Positions 6,239 to 13,309 of a stretch of 15,504 nt of DNA are shown here, in pieces. The DNA comes from Pseudomonadota bacterium (lineage in GTDB: Bacteria; Pseudomonadota; Alphaproteobacteria; Rhizobiales; Kaistiaceae): assembly GCA_023433185.1 (NCBI GenBank), contig JAEZEN010000180.1, positions 1-15,504 of the forward strand, in the 5' to 3' direction. The stretch's first letter is position 1. Every line of letters starts with the position of its first letter. The notes below the pieces were generated by a model, which searched no databases, had not been told where the DNA came from, and saw only the letters and a list, made by a program, of their open reading frames with translations. Position numbers and translations under genes: made by a program.

Positions 6239-7960
6239 ATGACCGCCCGCCACCTGCTCACGTCGCTCCTCGCCGCCGCAAGTCTCGCCGCGCTGGCAAC
6301 CGCCGCGCACGCCGACACCGAGCCCAAGGGCCTCGCGCTCCTCGACGTGCCCTATTCCGCCTCGCTCGCCGGCAGCTATCTCGCCGGCCGAAGCGCCGAC
6401 GTGGCGCGCGACCTCGGGGCGGCGAACACCTATTTCAGCGCGGCCCTTCGCCGCGATCCCGGCAATCCGATCCTGCTCGAGCGCGTGATCGTCCTGCGCA
6501 TGGCCACGGGCGAGGTCGAGTCGGCGATCGATCTGTCCGATCGCCTCGTCACCATCGACAGCCTCAATCCCCTCGCCCGCCTGCTACGCAGCGTGGTCGC
6601 CTTCGGCGACGGCCGGTTCGAGGCGGCGCAGGAGGAGGTCGAGCAGACCGCCCCGGCTCCGCTCGCGGTGCTCACCGGCGGCCTGCTCACCGCCTGGAGC
6701 CAGCAGGCCCGCGGCGACGTCGACGGCGCACTGGACTCCATCCGCAAGCTCAGCGGGCCGAACTGGTACGCGATCTTCCAGAACTACCACCAGGCGCTCA
6801 TCGCCGATCTCGCGGGGCGGCAGGACGAGGCGGTCGAGTTCATCACCGACGCCTTCAATGCCGACGGATCGGCGCTCCGCGTGGTCGAGGCCTACGGCAC
6901 CATCCTCGCACGCGCCGGACATCGCAGCGATGCGATCACCGGCATGCGCGCCTTCATGGCCGAGCAGCCGGGCAACCCGGTGATCGGGGCGCTCCTCGCC
7001 CAGCTCGAGGCGGGCATCACCCCGCCGCCGGTCGCCGCGACCCCGACCGACGGCGCGGCCGAGGTGCTCTATGGCCTCGGCGCCGCGATCGGCATCGACC
7101 AGGGCACGGAGCTGCCCGCGGCCTATCTCCACCTCTCGCGCTACCTGAAGCCCGACGCCGACCTCACGCTCATGGCCCTGGGCGACCTGCATTTCGGAGC
7201 GGAGCGCTGCGAGGACGCGATCGCGATCTACGACCAGATCGACACCGGCTCCAATCTCAAGCGCAATGCCGACATCCAGGCGTCCCTCTGCCTCGACGCG
7301 ATCGAGCGCACCGACGAGGCGTCGGATCGCCTGATGGCGCTGATCGATGCCGGGTCGACCGACATCGAGGCGATCGCCGCGCTCGGCAACATCTATCGCG
7401 GCCGCGAGCGGTTCGCCGAGGCGGCCGAGGTCTATACCAAGGCCATCGACACCATCGAAGAGCCCGATCCCAGTCACTGGCGGCTCTACTACTTCCGCGG
7501 CGTCGCCCACGAGCGCAGCAAGAACTGGGCGGCCGCGGAGGAGGATCTGAAACTGGCGCTCGAGCTTAACCCGGACCAGCCGCAAGTCCTCAACTACCTC
7601 GGCTATTCCTGGGTGGACATGGGTATCAATCTCGAAGAGGGGCTCGAGATGATCAGGACGGCCGTCGCGCAGCGCCCGAACGACGGGTACATCGTCGACA
7701 GCCTCGGATGGGCATATTACCGGCTCGGACGCTACGAGGATGCCGTCGAGCAGCTCGAGCGGGCGGCGGAGCTGCGCCCGGAGGATCCGGTCATCAACGA
7801 CCATCTCGGCGATGCCTACTGGAAGGTCGGGCGCAAGCTCGAGGCGACCTTCCAATGGGCGCACGCACGCGATCTCGATCCGGAGCCGGCGGAACTGGAG
7901 AAGATCGTCAAGAAGCTCGAAGGCGGCTTGGCGGCGGATGATACGGGACGAGACGGCTGA
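6239..7960 (+). CDS. Exported tetratricopeptide repeat (TPR) protein
   Basis: This 573-residue protein is made mostly of helical TPR repeats. It begins with a Sec signal peptide: Arg4-His5, a Leu/Ala core and a likely cut after AHA (residue 25) before DTEP. There is no lipobox cysteine, so it is expected in the periplasm. Early repeats (about 45-260) are degenerate. The best-formed ones run from about 380 to 560, with phrases such as GNIYRGRERFAEAAEVYTKA, YLGYSWVDMG, SLGWAYYRLGRYEDAVEQLE and HLGDAYWKVGRKLEA. Start: ATG at 6239, chosen for the signal peptide; no strong ribosome-binding site is visible. It overlaps ispE by 23 bases and so is co-transcribed with it. TPR proteins scaffold complexes, and the partner here is unknown. 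Confidence 0.85.
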   Translation: MTARHLLTSLLAAASLAALATAAHADTEPKGLALLDVPYSASLAGSYLAGRSADVARDLGAANTYFSAALRRDPGNPILLERVIVLRMATGEVESAIDLSDRLVTIDSLNPLARLLRSVVAFGDGRFEAAQEEVEQTAPAPLAVLTGGLLTAWSQQARGDVDGALDSIRKLSGPNWYAIFQNYHQALIADLAGRQDEAVEFITDAFNADGSALRVVEAYGTILARAGHRSDAITGMRAFMAEQPGNPVIGALLAQLEAGITPPPVAATPTDGAAEVLYGLGAAIGIDQGTELPAAYLHLSRYLKPDADLTLMALGDLHFGAERCEDAIAIYDQIDTGSNLKRNADIQASLCLDAIERTDEASDRLMALIDAGSTDIEAIAALGNIYRGRERFAEAAEVYTKAIDTIEEPDPSHWRLYYFRGVAHERSKNWAAAEEDLKLALELNPDQPQVLNYLGYSWVDMGINLEEGLEMIRTAVAQRPNDGYIVDSLGWAYYRLGRYEDAVEQLERAAELRPEDPVINDHLGDAYWKVGRKLEATFQWAHARDLDPEPAELEKIVKKLEGGLAADDTGRDG

Positions 7961-8873
7961 CCTCCTGACGACGTCGATCGCCGAAGCGGCCGCCAAGATC
8001 GAGACCGCAAGGGCCAAGATCAATCTCGCGCTGCACGTGCTTGGCCGCCGCCCCGACGGCTATCACGACCTCGACAGCCTGGTCGTCTTCGCCGAACTGT
8101 CCGACGTGCTCACCGCCTATCGGCGCGACGAGCAGGCGGTCGAACTCGGCATCGATGGCGAGTTCGCCGACCTCCTGGCCGAGACCACGCCGCCCGGCGA
8201 CAACCTCGTCTACGCCGTTGCCGACGCGCTGATGCGTGCCTTCCCCGAGCACGTCCAGGACGGCGTCCGCCTCGACCTCGTCAAGCGCCTGCCGATCGCC
8301 GGCGGCATCGGCGGGGGCTCGGCCGACGCCGCGGCGACGCTCCGGCTCCTCAACCGCGTCTGGCGGCTCGGGCTCGGCACCGGCCAGCTCGTCGAGCTCG
8401 GCGCGAGCCTCGGCGCCGACGTTCCGGTCTGCGTCCTGTCGCGACCGGCCCGCATCGAAGGAACGGGCGATCGGCTCACGCCGGTCGGCACCCTGCCCGA
8501 GATGCCCGTCGTCCTCGTCAATCCCGGCGTCGCGGTGCCGACGGCCGAGGTCTTCCGCCGTCTCCGCAATCCCGACAAGACACCGCTGCCACCGCTGCCC
8601 ACCCGCCCCCTGTCGATCATGGAGCTGGTCTTCTGGCTGCGGCGGACGCGGAACGACCTCTTCGAGCCGGCCTGCGGCCTGGCGCCGGAGATCGAGCACG
8701 CAGTCCGCATGCTCGCCGCCGAGCCCGACTGCATGTTCGCCCGCATGTCCGGCTCGGGAGCGACCGTCTTCGGCATCTTCCTGACCATCGACGCCGCCAC
8801 CGCCGTCGCCGAGCGCATTCGCGATGCCTGCCCGGACTGGTGGGTCGCGGTCACATGGACGGAGGGATCGTGA
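7938..8873 (+). CDS. ispE: 4-diphosphocytidyl-2-C-methyl-D-erythritol kinase
   Basis: IspE phosphorylates the 2-hydroxyl of CDP-methylerythritol with ATP, the fourth step of the MEP route to isopentenyl diphosphate. This 311-residue GHMP kinase shows AKINLALHVLGRRPDGYHDL with the catalytic Lys27, the glycine-rich ATP loop PIAGGIGGGSADAAA (119-133), LGADVPVCV with the catalytic Asp161, and a C-terminal MSGSGATVFG. Start: ATG at 7938, 23 bases inside the end of the TPR gene, with a weak GAAGG upstream, so translational coupling is likely. Its TGA stop overlaps the moaB start as GTGA. The N-terminus is about 20 residues longer than in E. coli. Confidence 0.95.
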   Translation: MIRDETADLLTTSIAEAAAKIETARAKINLALHVLGRRPDGYHDLDSLVVFAELSDVLTAYRRDEQAVELGIDGEFADLLAETTPPGDNLVYAVADALMRAFPEHVQDGVRLDLVKRLPIAGGIGGGSADAAATLRLLNRVWRLGLGTGQLVELGASLGADVPVCVLSRPARIEGTGDRLTPVGTLPEMPVVLVNPGVAVPTAEVFRRLRNPDKTPLPPLPTRPLSIMELVFWLRRTRNDLFEPACGLAPEIEHAVRMLAAEPDCMFARMSGSGATVFGIFLTIDAATAVAERIRDACPDWWVAVTWTEGS

Positions 8874-9445
8874 GCGCGCCTGCGGCCGACGAACGCGACT
8901 TCGTGCCCATCCGCTTCGCGGTGCTGACGGTGTCCGACACCCGCAGCCTCGCCGACGACCGCTCCGGCGCGACGCTCGCCGAGCGCATCGCGGGCGCGGG
9001 ACACGTCCTCGCCCGCCGCGCCATCGTGCGCGACGAGATCACCCGCATCCGCACCGCGGTCACCGCCTTCGCCGACGACCCGGGCGTGGACGCGATCATC
9101 ACCACCGGCGGCACCGGGCTCACAGGGCGCGACGTCACGCCCGAGGCCGTGGAGCCGTTGTTCGACAAGCGCATCGACGGGTTCAGCGTCGTGTTCCACA
9201 TGATGAGCCATGGCAGGATCGGCACCTCGACCATCCAGTCGCGGGCCACCGCCGGCCTGATCGGCACGACCTTCGTGTTCTGCCTGCCCGGCTCGCCCGG
9301 CGCCTGCCGCGACGCCTGGGACCACATCCTCGCCGACCAGTTCGACCTGCGCCACCGGCCCTGCAACTTCGTCGAGATCATGCCGCGCCTCGACGAGCAT
9401 CTGCGGCGGGGGAAGCTCCGCGGCCCGGGGCTGAAGACAGGCTAG
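8870..9445 (+). CDS. moaB: Molybdenum cofactor biosynthesis protein B
   Basis: MoaB belongs to the MogA/MoaB family and binds molybdopterin, taking part in its adenylylation before molybdenum insertion. This 191-residue protein has VLTVSDTRSLADDRSG near the start, the pterin-binding loop TTGGTGLTGRDVTPEA (78-93), and FCLPGSPGACRDAW further on. The start is taken as GTG at 8870, four bases after GGAGG and overlapping the ispE stop as GTGA; an ATG at 8855 is possible but less well placed. It is the last gene of the TPR-ispE-moaB operon. Its TAG stop shares a CTAG with the stop of the convergent RES toxin gene. Confidence 0.92.
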   Translation: MSAPAADERDFVPIRFAVLTVSDTRSLADDRSGATLAERIAGAGHVLARRAIVRDEITRIRTAVTAFADDPGVDAIITTGGTGLTGRDVTPEAVEPLFDKRIDGFSVVFHMMSHGRIGTSTIQSRATAGLIGTTFVFCLPGSPGACRDAWDHILADQFDLRHRPCNFVEIMPRLDEHLRRGKLRGPGLKTG

Positions 9446-9906
9446 CTCCGGCGCAGCAGGCGGCCATCGAAGGCGGCGGCGGCGTCCGCCACGATCTGCA
9501 CCCGCGACGCCTCGGGATGCGCCGGGTTGAGGATCACGTTCCGCGCCTCGGGCACCAGGATCGACGGCACGCGGAGCAGCGCGTGCTCCGCCGCTGCGAA
9601 GAACCCTTCCGCCAGTCCCCGCGTGATCTCCGGGTCGCCCCGCCAGCCCGGCGAGCCGTCATCGAGGCCGGCTTCGTCCAGTTCCGCCATCGTGACGTCG
9701 TCCGGCGCCTCCACGGTGAGCAGGCGGAAGCCGCTGGGCATGTCCTCGGCGTCGATCTCGAGATGGACTAGGGTCTCGAGCAGCGCGAGCGCCGGATGCT
9801 CGGCGAGATAGACGACGCGCCGGCCGAGCCGGTTCCAGCGTCCTGCCGCGAGCCGGCCGCCCTCGCCCGAGAGGTCGGCATGGTTGGATATGCGCCAGAG
9901 GCGCAT
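9442..9906 (-). CDS. RES-domain toxin (NAD+-degrading)
   Basis: This 154-residue protein is a RES-domain toxin. Characterised members cause NAD+ depletion in the producing cell, by hydrolysis or phosphorolysis. The family pattern is clear: LWRIS at the start, GGRLAAGRWN with Arg23, VVYLAEHPALALLETLVH with Tyr33 and Glu44, and VPSILVPEARNVILNP with Ser115 and the Asn/Pro loop. The Arg-Tyr-Glu spacing of 10 and 11 residues equals that of the Pseudomonas putida Res active site (R31, Y41, E52, from memory). All key residues are present, so it is probably active. The start (ATG 9904-9906) lies 9 bases after the antitoxin stop, without a strong ribosome-binding site, as expected for a coupled toxin. 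Confidence 0.88.
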   Translation of the reverse strand: MRLWRISNHADLSGEGGRLAAGRWNRLGRRVVYLAEHPALALLETLVHLEIDAEDMPSGFRLLTVEAPDDVTMAELDEAGLDDGSPGWRGDPEITRGLAEGFFAAAEHALLRVPSILVPEARNVILNPAHPEASRVQIVADAAAAFDGRLLRRS

Positions 9907-9915
9907 GCCGGCGCG

Positions 9916-10335
9916 TCAGGCGAACATGCCGTCGTCGATGCGGTGGAGCATCTGCTCCACCGTGCGCGCGCCCGCCTCGCTGGCGAGGAAGGCGAGCGGC
10001 GTCGCACCGTCGAGGTGGCGCTTCGGCTTCCGGAGCCAGCGATGCGCCTTCATGTCGTCGCCGAAGGTGCGTCGCGCGAGATCGGCGACCCGCGCCAGCC
10101 GCACCGCCTTGTCGGTCTCCTCGACGGTGAGCCGTTCCTTGCGGGCCTGGCGCCGGGCAAGCGTCCGCTTCGGCACCACCAGCGCGAATATCTCCGCCTC
10201 GGAATAGCCGCTCGCGGTGAGCGAGCGAACCGCCTCGGGGACTGCCCGGGGCGCCGGCCCGCCGGCCTCAGGCAGTTCGAGGAGCGCACCGCCCGCGGCG
10301 GGTCGTCGTGCGCGCGCTGCGCGGCTTGTCGTCAT
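9916..10335 (-). CDS. Xre/MbcA/ParS family antitoxin of the RES toxin
   Basis: This 139-residue antitoxin of the Xre/ParS (COG5642) type partners RES toxins. After a low-complexity N-terminus, residues about 40-90 form the helical DNA-binding part (YSEAEIFALVVPKRTLARRQ and KERLTVEETDKAVRLARV). Residues 93-139 are the DUF2384 toxin-binding domain: WLRKPKRHLDGATPLAFLASEAG and a C-terminal VEQMLHRIDDGMFA, which in related complexes plugs the toxin active site. Start: ATG at 10333-10335, with GGAG six to seven bases upstream; the frame is open further up without support. The antitoxin is the first gene and the toxin follows, the usual order for this class. Autorepression of the operon is expected. 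Confidence 0.86.
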   Translation of the reverse strand: MTTSRAARARRPAAGGALLELPEAGGPAPRAVPEAVRSLTASGYSEAEIFALVVPKRTLARRQARKERLTVEETDKAVRLARVADLARRTFGDDMKAHRWLRKPKRHLDGATPLAFLASEAGARTVEQMLHRIDDGMFA

Positions 10336-10346
10336 GGACAGCTCCG

Positions 10347-10379
10347 TGCCATCTGCCGTCGATACCTGACAAAATGGCA
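10347..10379. promoter_or_regulatory. Inverted repeat upstream of the Xre/RES operon
   Basis: TGCCAT (10347-10352) and ATGGCA (10374-10379) are inverted six-base half sites 21 bases apart, with a further ATGGC at 10381-10385. They lie 12-50 bases before the antitoxin start, where an Xre autoregulator would bind. No convincing -35/-10 pair was found, so this is a weak call. Confidence 0.25.
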
Positions 10380-10418
10380 TATGGCGGCGGCGCTCGTCCA
10401 TCGCAAGCCCCCTGCACC

Positions 10419-11102
10419 CTAGCCGGCGAGCCGCCCGATCAGCCGCGGCGGCATGCGGAGGACGAACAGCGCGACGCAGGCCGCGTTGCGCATCGCGCGC
10501 CCGACCCCGGCCGGACGGCCGGCGCACCGCCGCACCATGGCATGTGCCCGCAGCAGCGTCAGCCGGCGCCGGCCGATGCGGCGGGCGATATCGACGTCGG
10601 CCATGGCGGCGATGTCGCGATGACCGCCCAGCGCCTTGTAGAAGGTCCGCGCCAGCAGCAGGCCCTGCTCGCCATAGGGCGCGGCCAGAAGGCGCGTCCG
10701 AAAGCGCGCGGCACCCTCGGCGCATCGCGGCCGGAGCCCCGAATCCGGGCGCCGCAGCCTGAAGCACGCAGCGCTCGTCCGCGCCGTGCCCGCCATGATC
10801 GCGCGGTCGACGAAGCGGAGCGCCTCGCCCTGCCAGCCCGGCTCGAGTACCGTGGACGGGGAAAGGAAGAGGATCCAGTCGCCCCGCGCCCCGTCGACGG
10901 CCTGCATGAGCGCGCCGGCGCCGCTGCCCCGGACCACCGCGCAGCCCGCCTCGTCGGCGACATCGAGCGTGCCGTCGCGCGAGCCGGCATCGACCACGAC
11001 GACATCACGGACGACCCCGTCCATCGCCGCCGGCGCGAGCGCCGCCAGCGCATGCGCGAGGTCCTCCTCGTCGTCCCGGGTGGCGATGACCACGGTGATC
11101 AT
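10419..11102 (-). CDS. Family 2 glycosyltransferase (TIGR04283-like), DXD motif altered
   Basis: This 227-residue protein has the GT-A fold of family 2 glycosyltransferases. It opens with MITVVIATRDDEEDLAHAL, followed by VVVVDAGSRDGT (35-45), the nucleotide-sugar half. It resembles the TIGR04283 group: GDWILFL, a later APYGEQGLLLAR, and ADVDIARRIGRRRLTLL. The usual metal-binding phrase (FLHADT or FLHSDT) reads FLSPSTVLEPGW here, so both DXD aspartates are gone. A C-terminal hydrophobic stretch (NAACVALFVLRMPPRL) may touch the membrane. Start: ATG at 11100-11102, chosen because conserved sequence begins there. Substrates are unknown. It is divergent from the radical SAM gene and upstream of the Xre/RES pair on the same strand. 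Confidence 0.8.
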   Translation of the reverse strand: MITVVIATRDDEEDLAHALAALAPAAMDGVVRDVVVVDAGSRDGTLDVADEAGCAVVRGSGAGALMQAVDGARGDWILFLSPSTVLEPGWQGEALRFVDRAIMAGTARTSAACFRLRRPDSGLRPRCAEGAARFRTRLLAAPYGEQGLLLARTFYKALGGHRDIAAMADVDIARRIGRRRLTLLRAHAMVRRCAGRPAGVGRAMRNAACVALFVLRMPPRLIGRLAG

Positions 11103-11174
11103 CTTCGCTTGATAGCGCGGCGCCGGCCACAATTCGACCCCATCCCGAGGAGGAACCAACAGGACCCGAAAAAT

Positions 11175-11189
11175 GTTCTTGCTTTGTTC
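11175..11189 (+). promoter_or_regulatory. LexA (SOS) box, alphaproteobacterial type
   Basis: GTTC-N7-GTTC (GTTCTTGCTTTGTTC) is a perfect match to the direct-repeat operator bound by LexA in alphaproteobacteria. It lies 25 bases before the radical SAM start codon and 72 bases before the divergent glycosyltransferase start. A possible -35 TTGCTT (11179-11184) inside the box and a poor -10 TAGGAA 17 bases on would place the operator over the promoter. Binding by LexA is inferred from the motif. Confidence 0.6.
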
Positions 11190-11214
11190 GCATCTACTCA
11201 CTAGGAATCAATTC

Positions 11215-12357
11215 ATGTCCTCGCTCACCCATCGATTCGCCGCCAGCCGCGTCGCCCCCGCGCAAGCGATCGAGGACTTCGTTGGCGTCAGGATCGACCC
11301 CGAGCGGCGACGGGGTCGTGGCGCCGAGACCAACCGGTCCGGCCGCTACGAGCCGCTCGACCGCGTGCTCTTCGACGACGGCTGGAACAGCATCGACGAC
11401 CTGCCGCCGCTCAAGACCACGGTCCAGGAGGAGCGGGCACGGAAGATCATCACCACCAACGAGTCGCCGGACATCTCTTTCGACCGTTCGATCAACCCGT
11501 ATCGGGGCTGCGAGCACGGCTGTGCCTACTGCTTCGCCCGGCCGACCCACGCCTATATGGGCCTCTCCCCCGGCCTCGACTTCGAGACCCGGCTGTTCGC
11601 CAAGCCGAATGCCGCCAGGCTCCTCGAGAAGGAGCTTGCGAAGCCCGGCTACGTGCCGCGGACCATCGCCATCGGCACCAACACCGATCCCTACCAGCCG
11701 ATCGAGAAGCGCTACCGCATCATGCGCGAGGTGCTGGAGGTGCTGGACGCCGCCAACCACCCGGTGGGCATCGTCACCAAGTCGGCCCTGGTGCTGCGCG
11801 ACATCGACATCCTCGCCCGGATGGCCGAGCACAATCTCTGCAAGGTGGCGCTGTCGGTCACCACCCGGGACCGCCGGCTCGCCCGCGCCATGGAGCCGCG
11901 CGCATCGACGCCGGAGCGCCGGCTCGGCGCGATCCGGCTCCTGTCCGAGGCGGGAATCCCGACGACGGTGATGGTCGCGCCGATCATCCCGGCGCTCAAC
12001 GAGCCGGAGATCGAGCGCATCCTCGATGCCGCCCACGCGGCGGGCGCGCGCGAGGCGGGCTATGTACTGCTGCGGCTTCCCCTCGAGGTGCGCGACGTGT
12101 ACAAGGAGTTCCTCGAGCGCGAGTATCCCGACCGGGCGAAGCACGTCATGTCGGTGATCCGCTCGATGCGCGGCGGCAAGGACTACGACGCCACCTGGGG
12201 AACGCGGATGAAGGGCGACGGCCCCCATGCCTGGCAGATCGGCCGGCGCTTCGAGATCGCCTGCCGCCGCCTCGGCCTCAATGCGACCCGGCGGAGCCTC
12301 CGCACCGACCTGTTCAAGCCGCCGGTCCCGGAGGGCGGCCAGTTGCAGCTGCTCTGA
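11215..12357 (+). CDS. PA0069 family radical SAM protein (COG1533, SplB-like)
   Basis: This 380-residue radical SAM enzyme has the [4Fe-4S] cluster motif CxxxCxxC as CEHGCAYC (Cys99, Cys103, Cys106), preceded by NPYRG and followed by FARPTHAYMGLSPGLDFE. GTNTDPYQPIEK and VTKSALVLRDIDIL are further marks of the PA0069/Rv2578c group (COG1533, often named after spore photoproduct lyase). The reaction is not established; the name DNA repair photolyase rests on distant similarity. The start is ATG at 11215, eight bases after AGGA. The LexA box directly upstream suggests DNA-damage induction and fits a repair role. It converges with the hydratase gene, with six bases between the stops. Confidence 0.9.
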   Translation: MSSLTHRFAASRVAPAQAIEDFVGVRIDPERRRGRGAETNRSGRYEPLDRVLFDDGWNSIDDLPPLKTTVQEERARKIITTNESPDISFDRSINPYRGCEHGCAYCFARPTHAYMGLSPGLDFETRLFAKPNAARLLEKELAKPGYVPRTIAIGTNTDPYQPIEKRYRIMREVLEVLDAANHPVGIVTKSALVLRDIDILARMAEHNLCKVALSVTTRDRRLARAMEPRASTPERRLGAIRLLSEAGIPTTVMVAPIIPALNEPEIERILDAAHAAGAREAGYVLLRLPLEVRDVYKEFLEREYPDRAKHVMSVIRSMRGGKDYDATWGTRMKGDGPHAWQIGRRFEIACRRLGLNATRRSLRTDLFKPPVPEGGQLQLL

Positions 12358-12363
12358 CGCCCC

Positions 12364-13149
12364 TCAGCCGATCGCGACCGCGATCGTCCCGAGCACGCCA
12401 TAGTCGGCGCTGATCGTGTCGCCGCTCTCGATCTTCACCGGGATGACGCAGGTGCCGGTCGTGACGAACTGGCCGGCCCGCACGCCGCCGCCATAGCGAG
12501 CGACCTCGTTGACCAGCCAGGTCAGCGCGATGCGCGGGTCGCCGAGCACCGCCTTGCCGCTGCCCAAGGCGGCCTGCGCACCGTTCCGGAACGCGGTGAC
12601 CTGGTGGCTGGCCAGGTCGATATCCCGCCATTCGACGTCCACCGCCGGGCCGAGTGCGAGCCACGCGGCGCAGGCGGTGTCGGCGATCAGCGACGACGCG
12701 CCGACCTTGGTGAAGTCCTCGTACCGCGAATCCGGCACCTCGATCGAGAGGTGCAGGGCGGTGACCGCGGCCATCACCTCGTCGCGGCTGTATGGCGTGC
12801 CGCGCCCGGGCATGTCGGTGCCGAGCACGAACGCGAACTCCGCTTCCGCGACGCGCATCAGGTTGCCCGCGAGCGGGATCGTCGCGCCCGGCGCAAGCAG
12901 GCGGCGCGCCAGGATGCGCCCGGCGAGCGGCCCGTCGACATTGATGTGCTTCTGGCCGGCCTCGCTGGTTGCGGCGATCTTCCAGCCGGCAACGAAGTCG
13001 CCCGACTGTTCGGCAAGGGCCGCGGCGATCGCGTAGCCGTCCTCGCGGGACGCGGGCCGGCACCCCTCGGGCAGGGCCGCGATGCGGGTCGTCGCGTCCC
13101 AGTTGGACAGCAGGATCGATGCGGCTTCCCCGGTCTGCTCAGGCGTCAT
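12364..13149 (-). CDS. 2-keto-4-pentenoate hydratase/FAH family protein
   Basis: This 261-residue protein resembles 2-keto-4-pentenoate hydratase (MhpD) and 4-oxalocrotonate decarboxylase of the fumarylacetoacetate hydrolase superfamily, which act late in meta-cleavage of aromatic compounds. Visible marks are GWKIAATSEAGQKHINVDGP (substrate region), RVAEAEFAFVLG with the metal-binding Glu102 and Glu104, HLSIEVPDSRY with Glu137 as the third ligand, and a C-terminal VTTGTCVIPVKIESGDTISADYG. The family is clear, but hydratase and decarboxylase are hard to tell apart, and no other catabolic gene lies nearby. Start: ATG at 13147-13149, with GGGAGGGG just upstream. A CRP-type palindrome lies 62 bases upstream, between this gene and the divergent DUF2269 gene. 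Confidence 0.85.
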   Translation of the reverse strand: MTPEQTGEAASILLSNWDATTRIAALPEGCRPASREDGYAIAAALAEQSGDFVAGWKIAATSEAGQKHINVDGPLAGRILARRLLAPGATIPLAGNLMRVAEAEFAFVLGTDMPGRGTPYSRDEVMAAVTALHLSIEVPDSRYEDFTKVGASSLIADTACAAWLALGPAVDVEWRDIDLASHQVTAFRNGAQAALGSGKAVLGDPRIALTWLVNEVARYGGGVRAGQFVTTGTCVIPVKIESGDTISADYGVLGTIAVAIG

Positions 13150-13211
13150 GGTTCCCCTCCCGTGCAACGCCGGAGGGGGATAGCGGTTTTGGCCGCCCCC
13201 GTCACCGCCGT

Positions 13212-13227
13212 TGTGAACACGATCACT
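13212..13227. promoter_or_regulatory. CRP-type palindrome
   Basis: TGTGA-N6-TCACT (TGTGAACACGATCACT) contains the full GTGA-N6-TCAC core of CRP-family operators and differs from the ideal at one outer base. It lies between the divergent hydratase and DUF2269 genes. Weak -35/-10 elements (CTGACG, 16 bases, TAGACG at 13248-13253) would place it near -40 for the rightward gene, as for a class II activator. Regulator identity is inferred. Confidence 0.4.
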
Positions 13228-13309
13228 GACGGCGTCGCGCCGGAGGCTAGACGTGCCGCCCCTGAACCGACGGCAGTTCCGCCCTCCGCTCTGAGAAAGA
13301 CCCCTTCCG

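Noticed and set aside
9916..10767. Upstream extension of the Xre antitoxin frame by about 140 residues
   Set aside because: The extra part is Arg/Ala/Gly-rich and antisense-like within the glycosyltransferase gene; the ATG at 10335 has a GGAG site.
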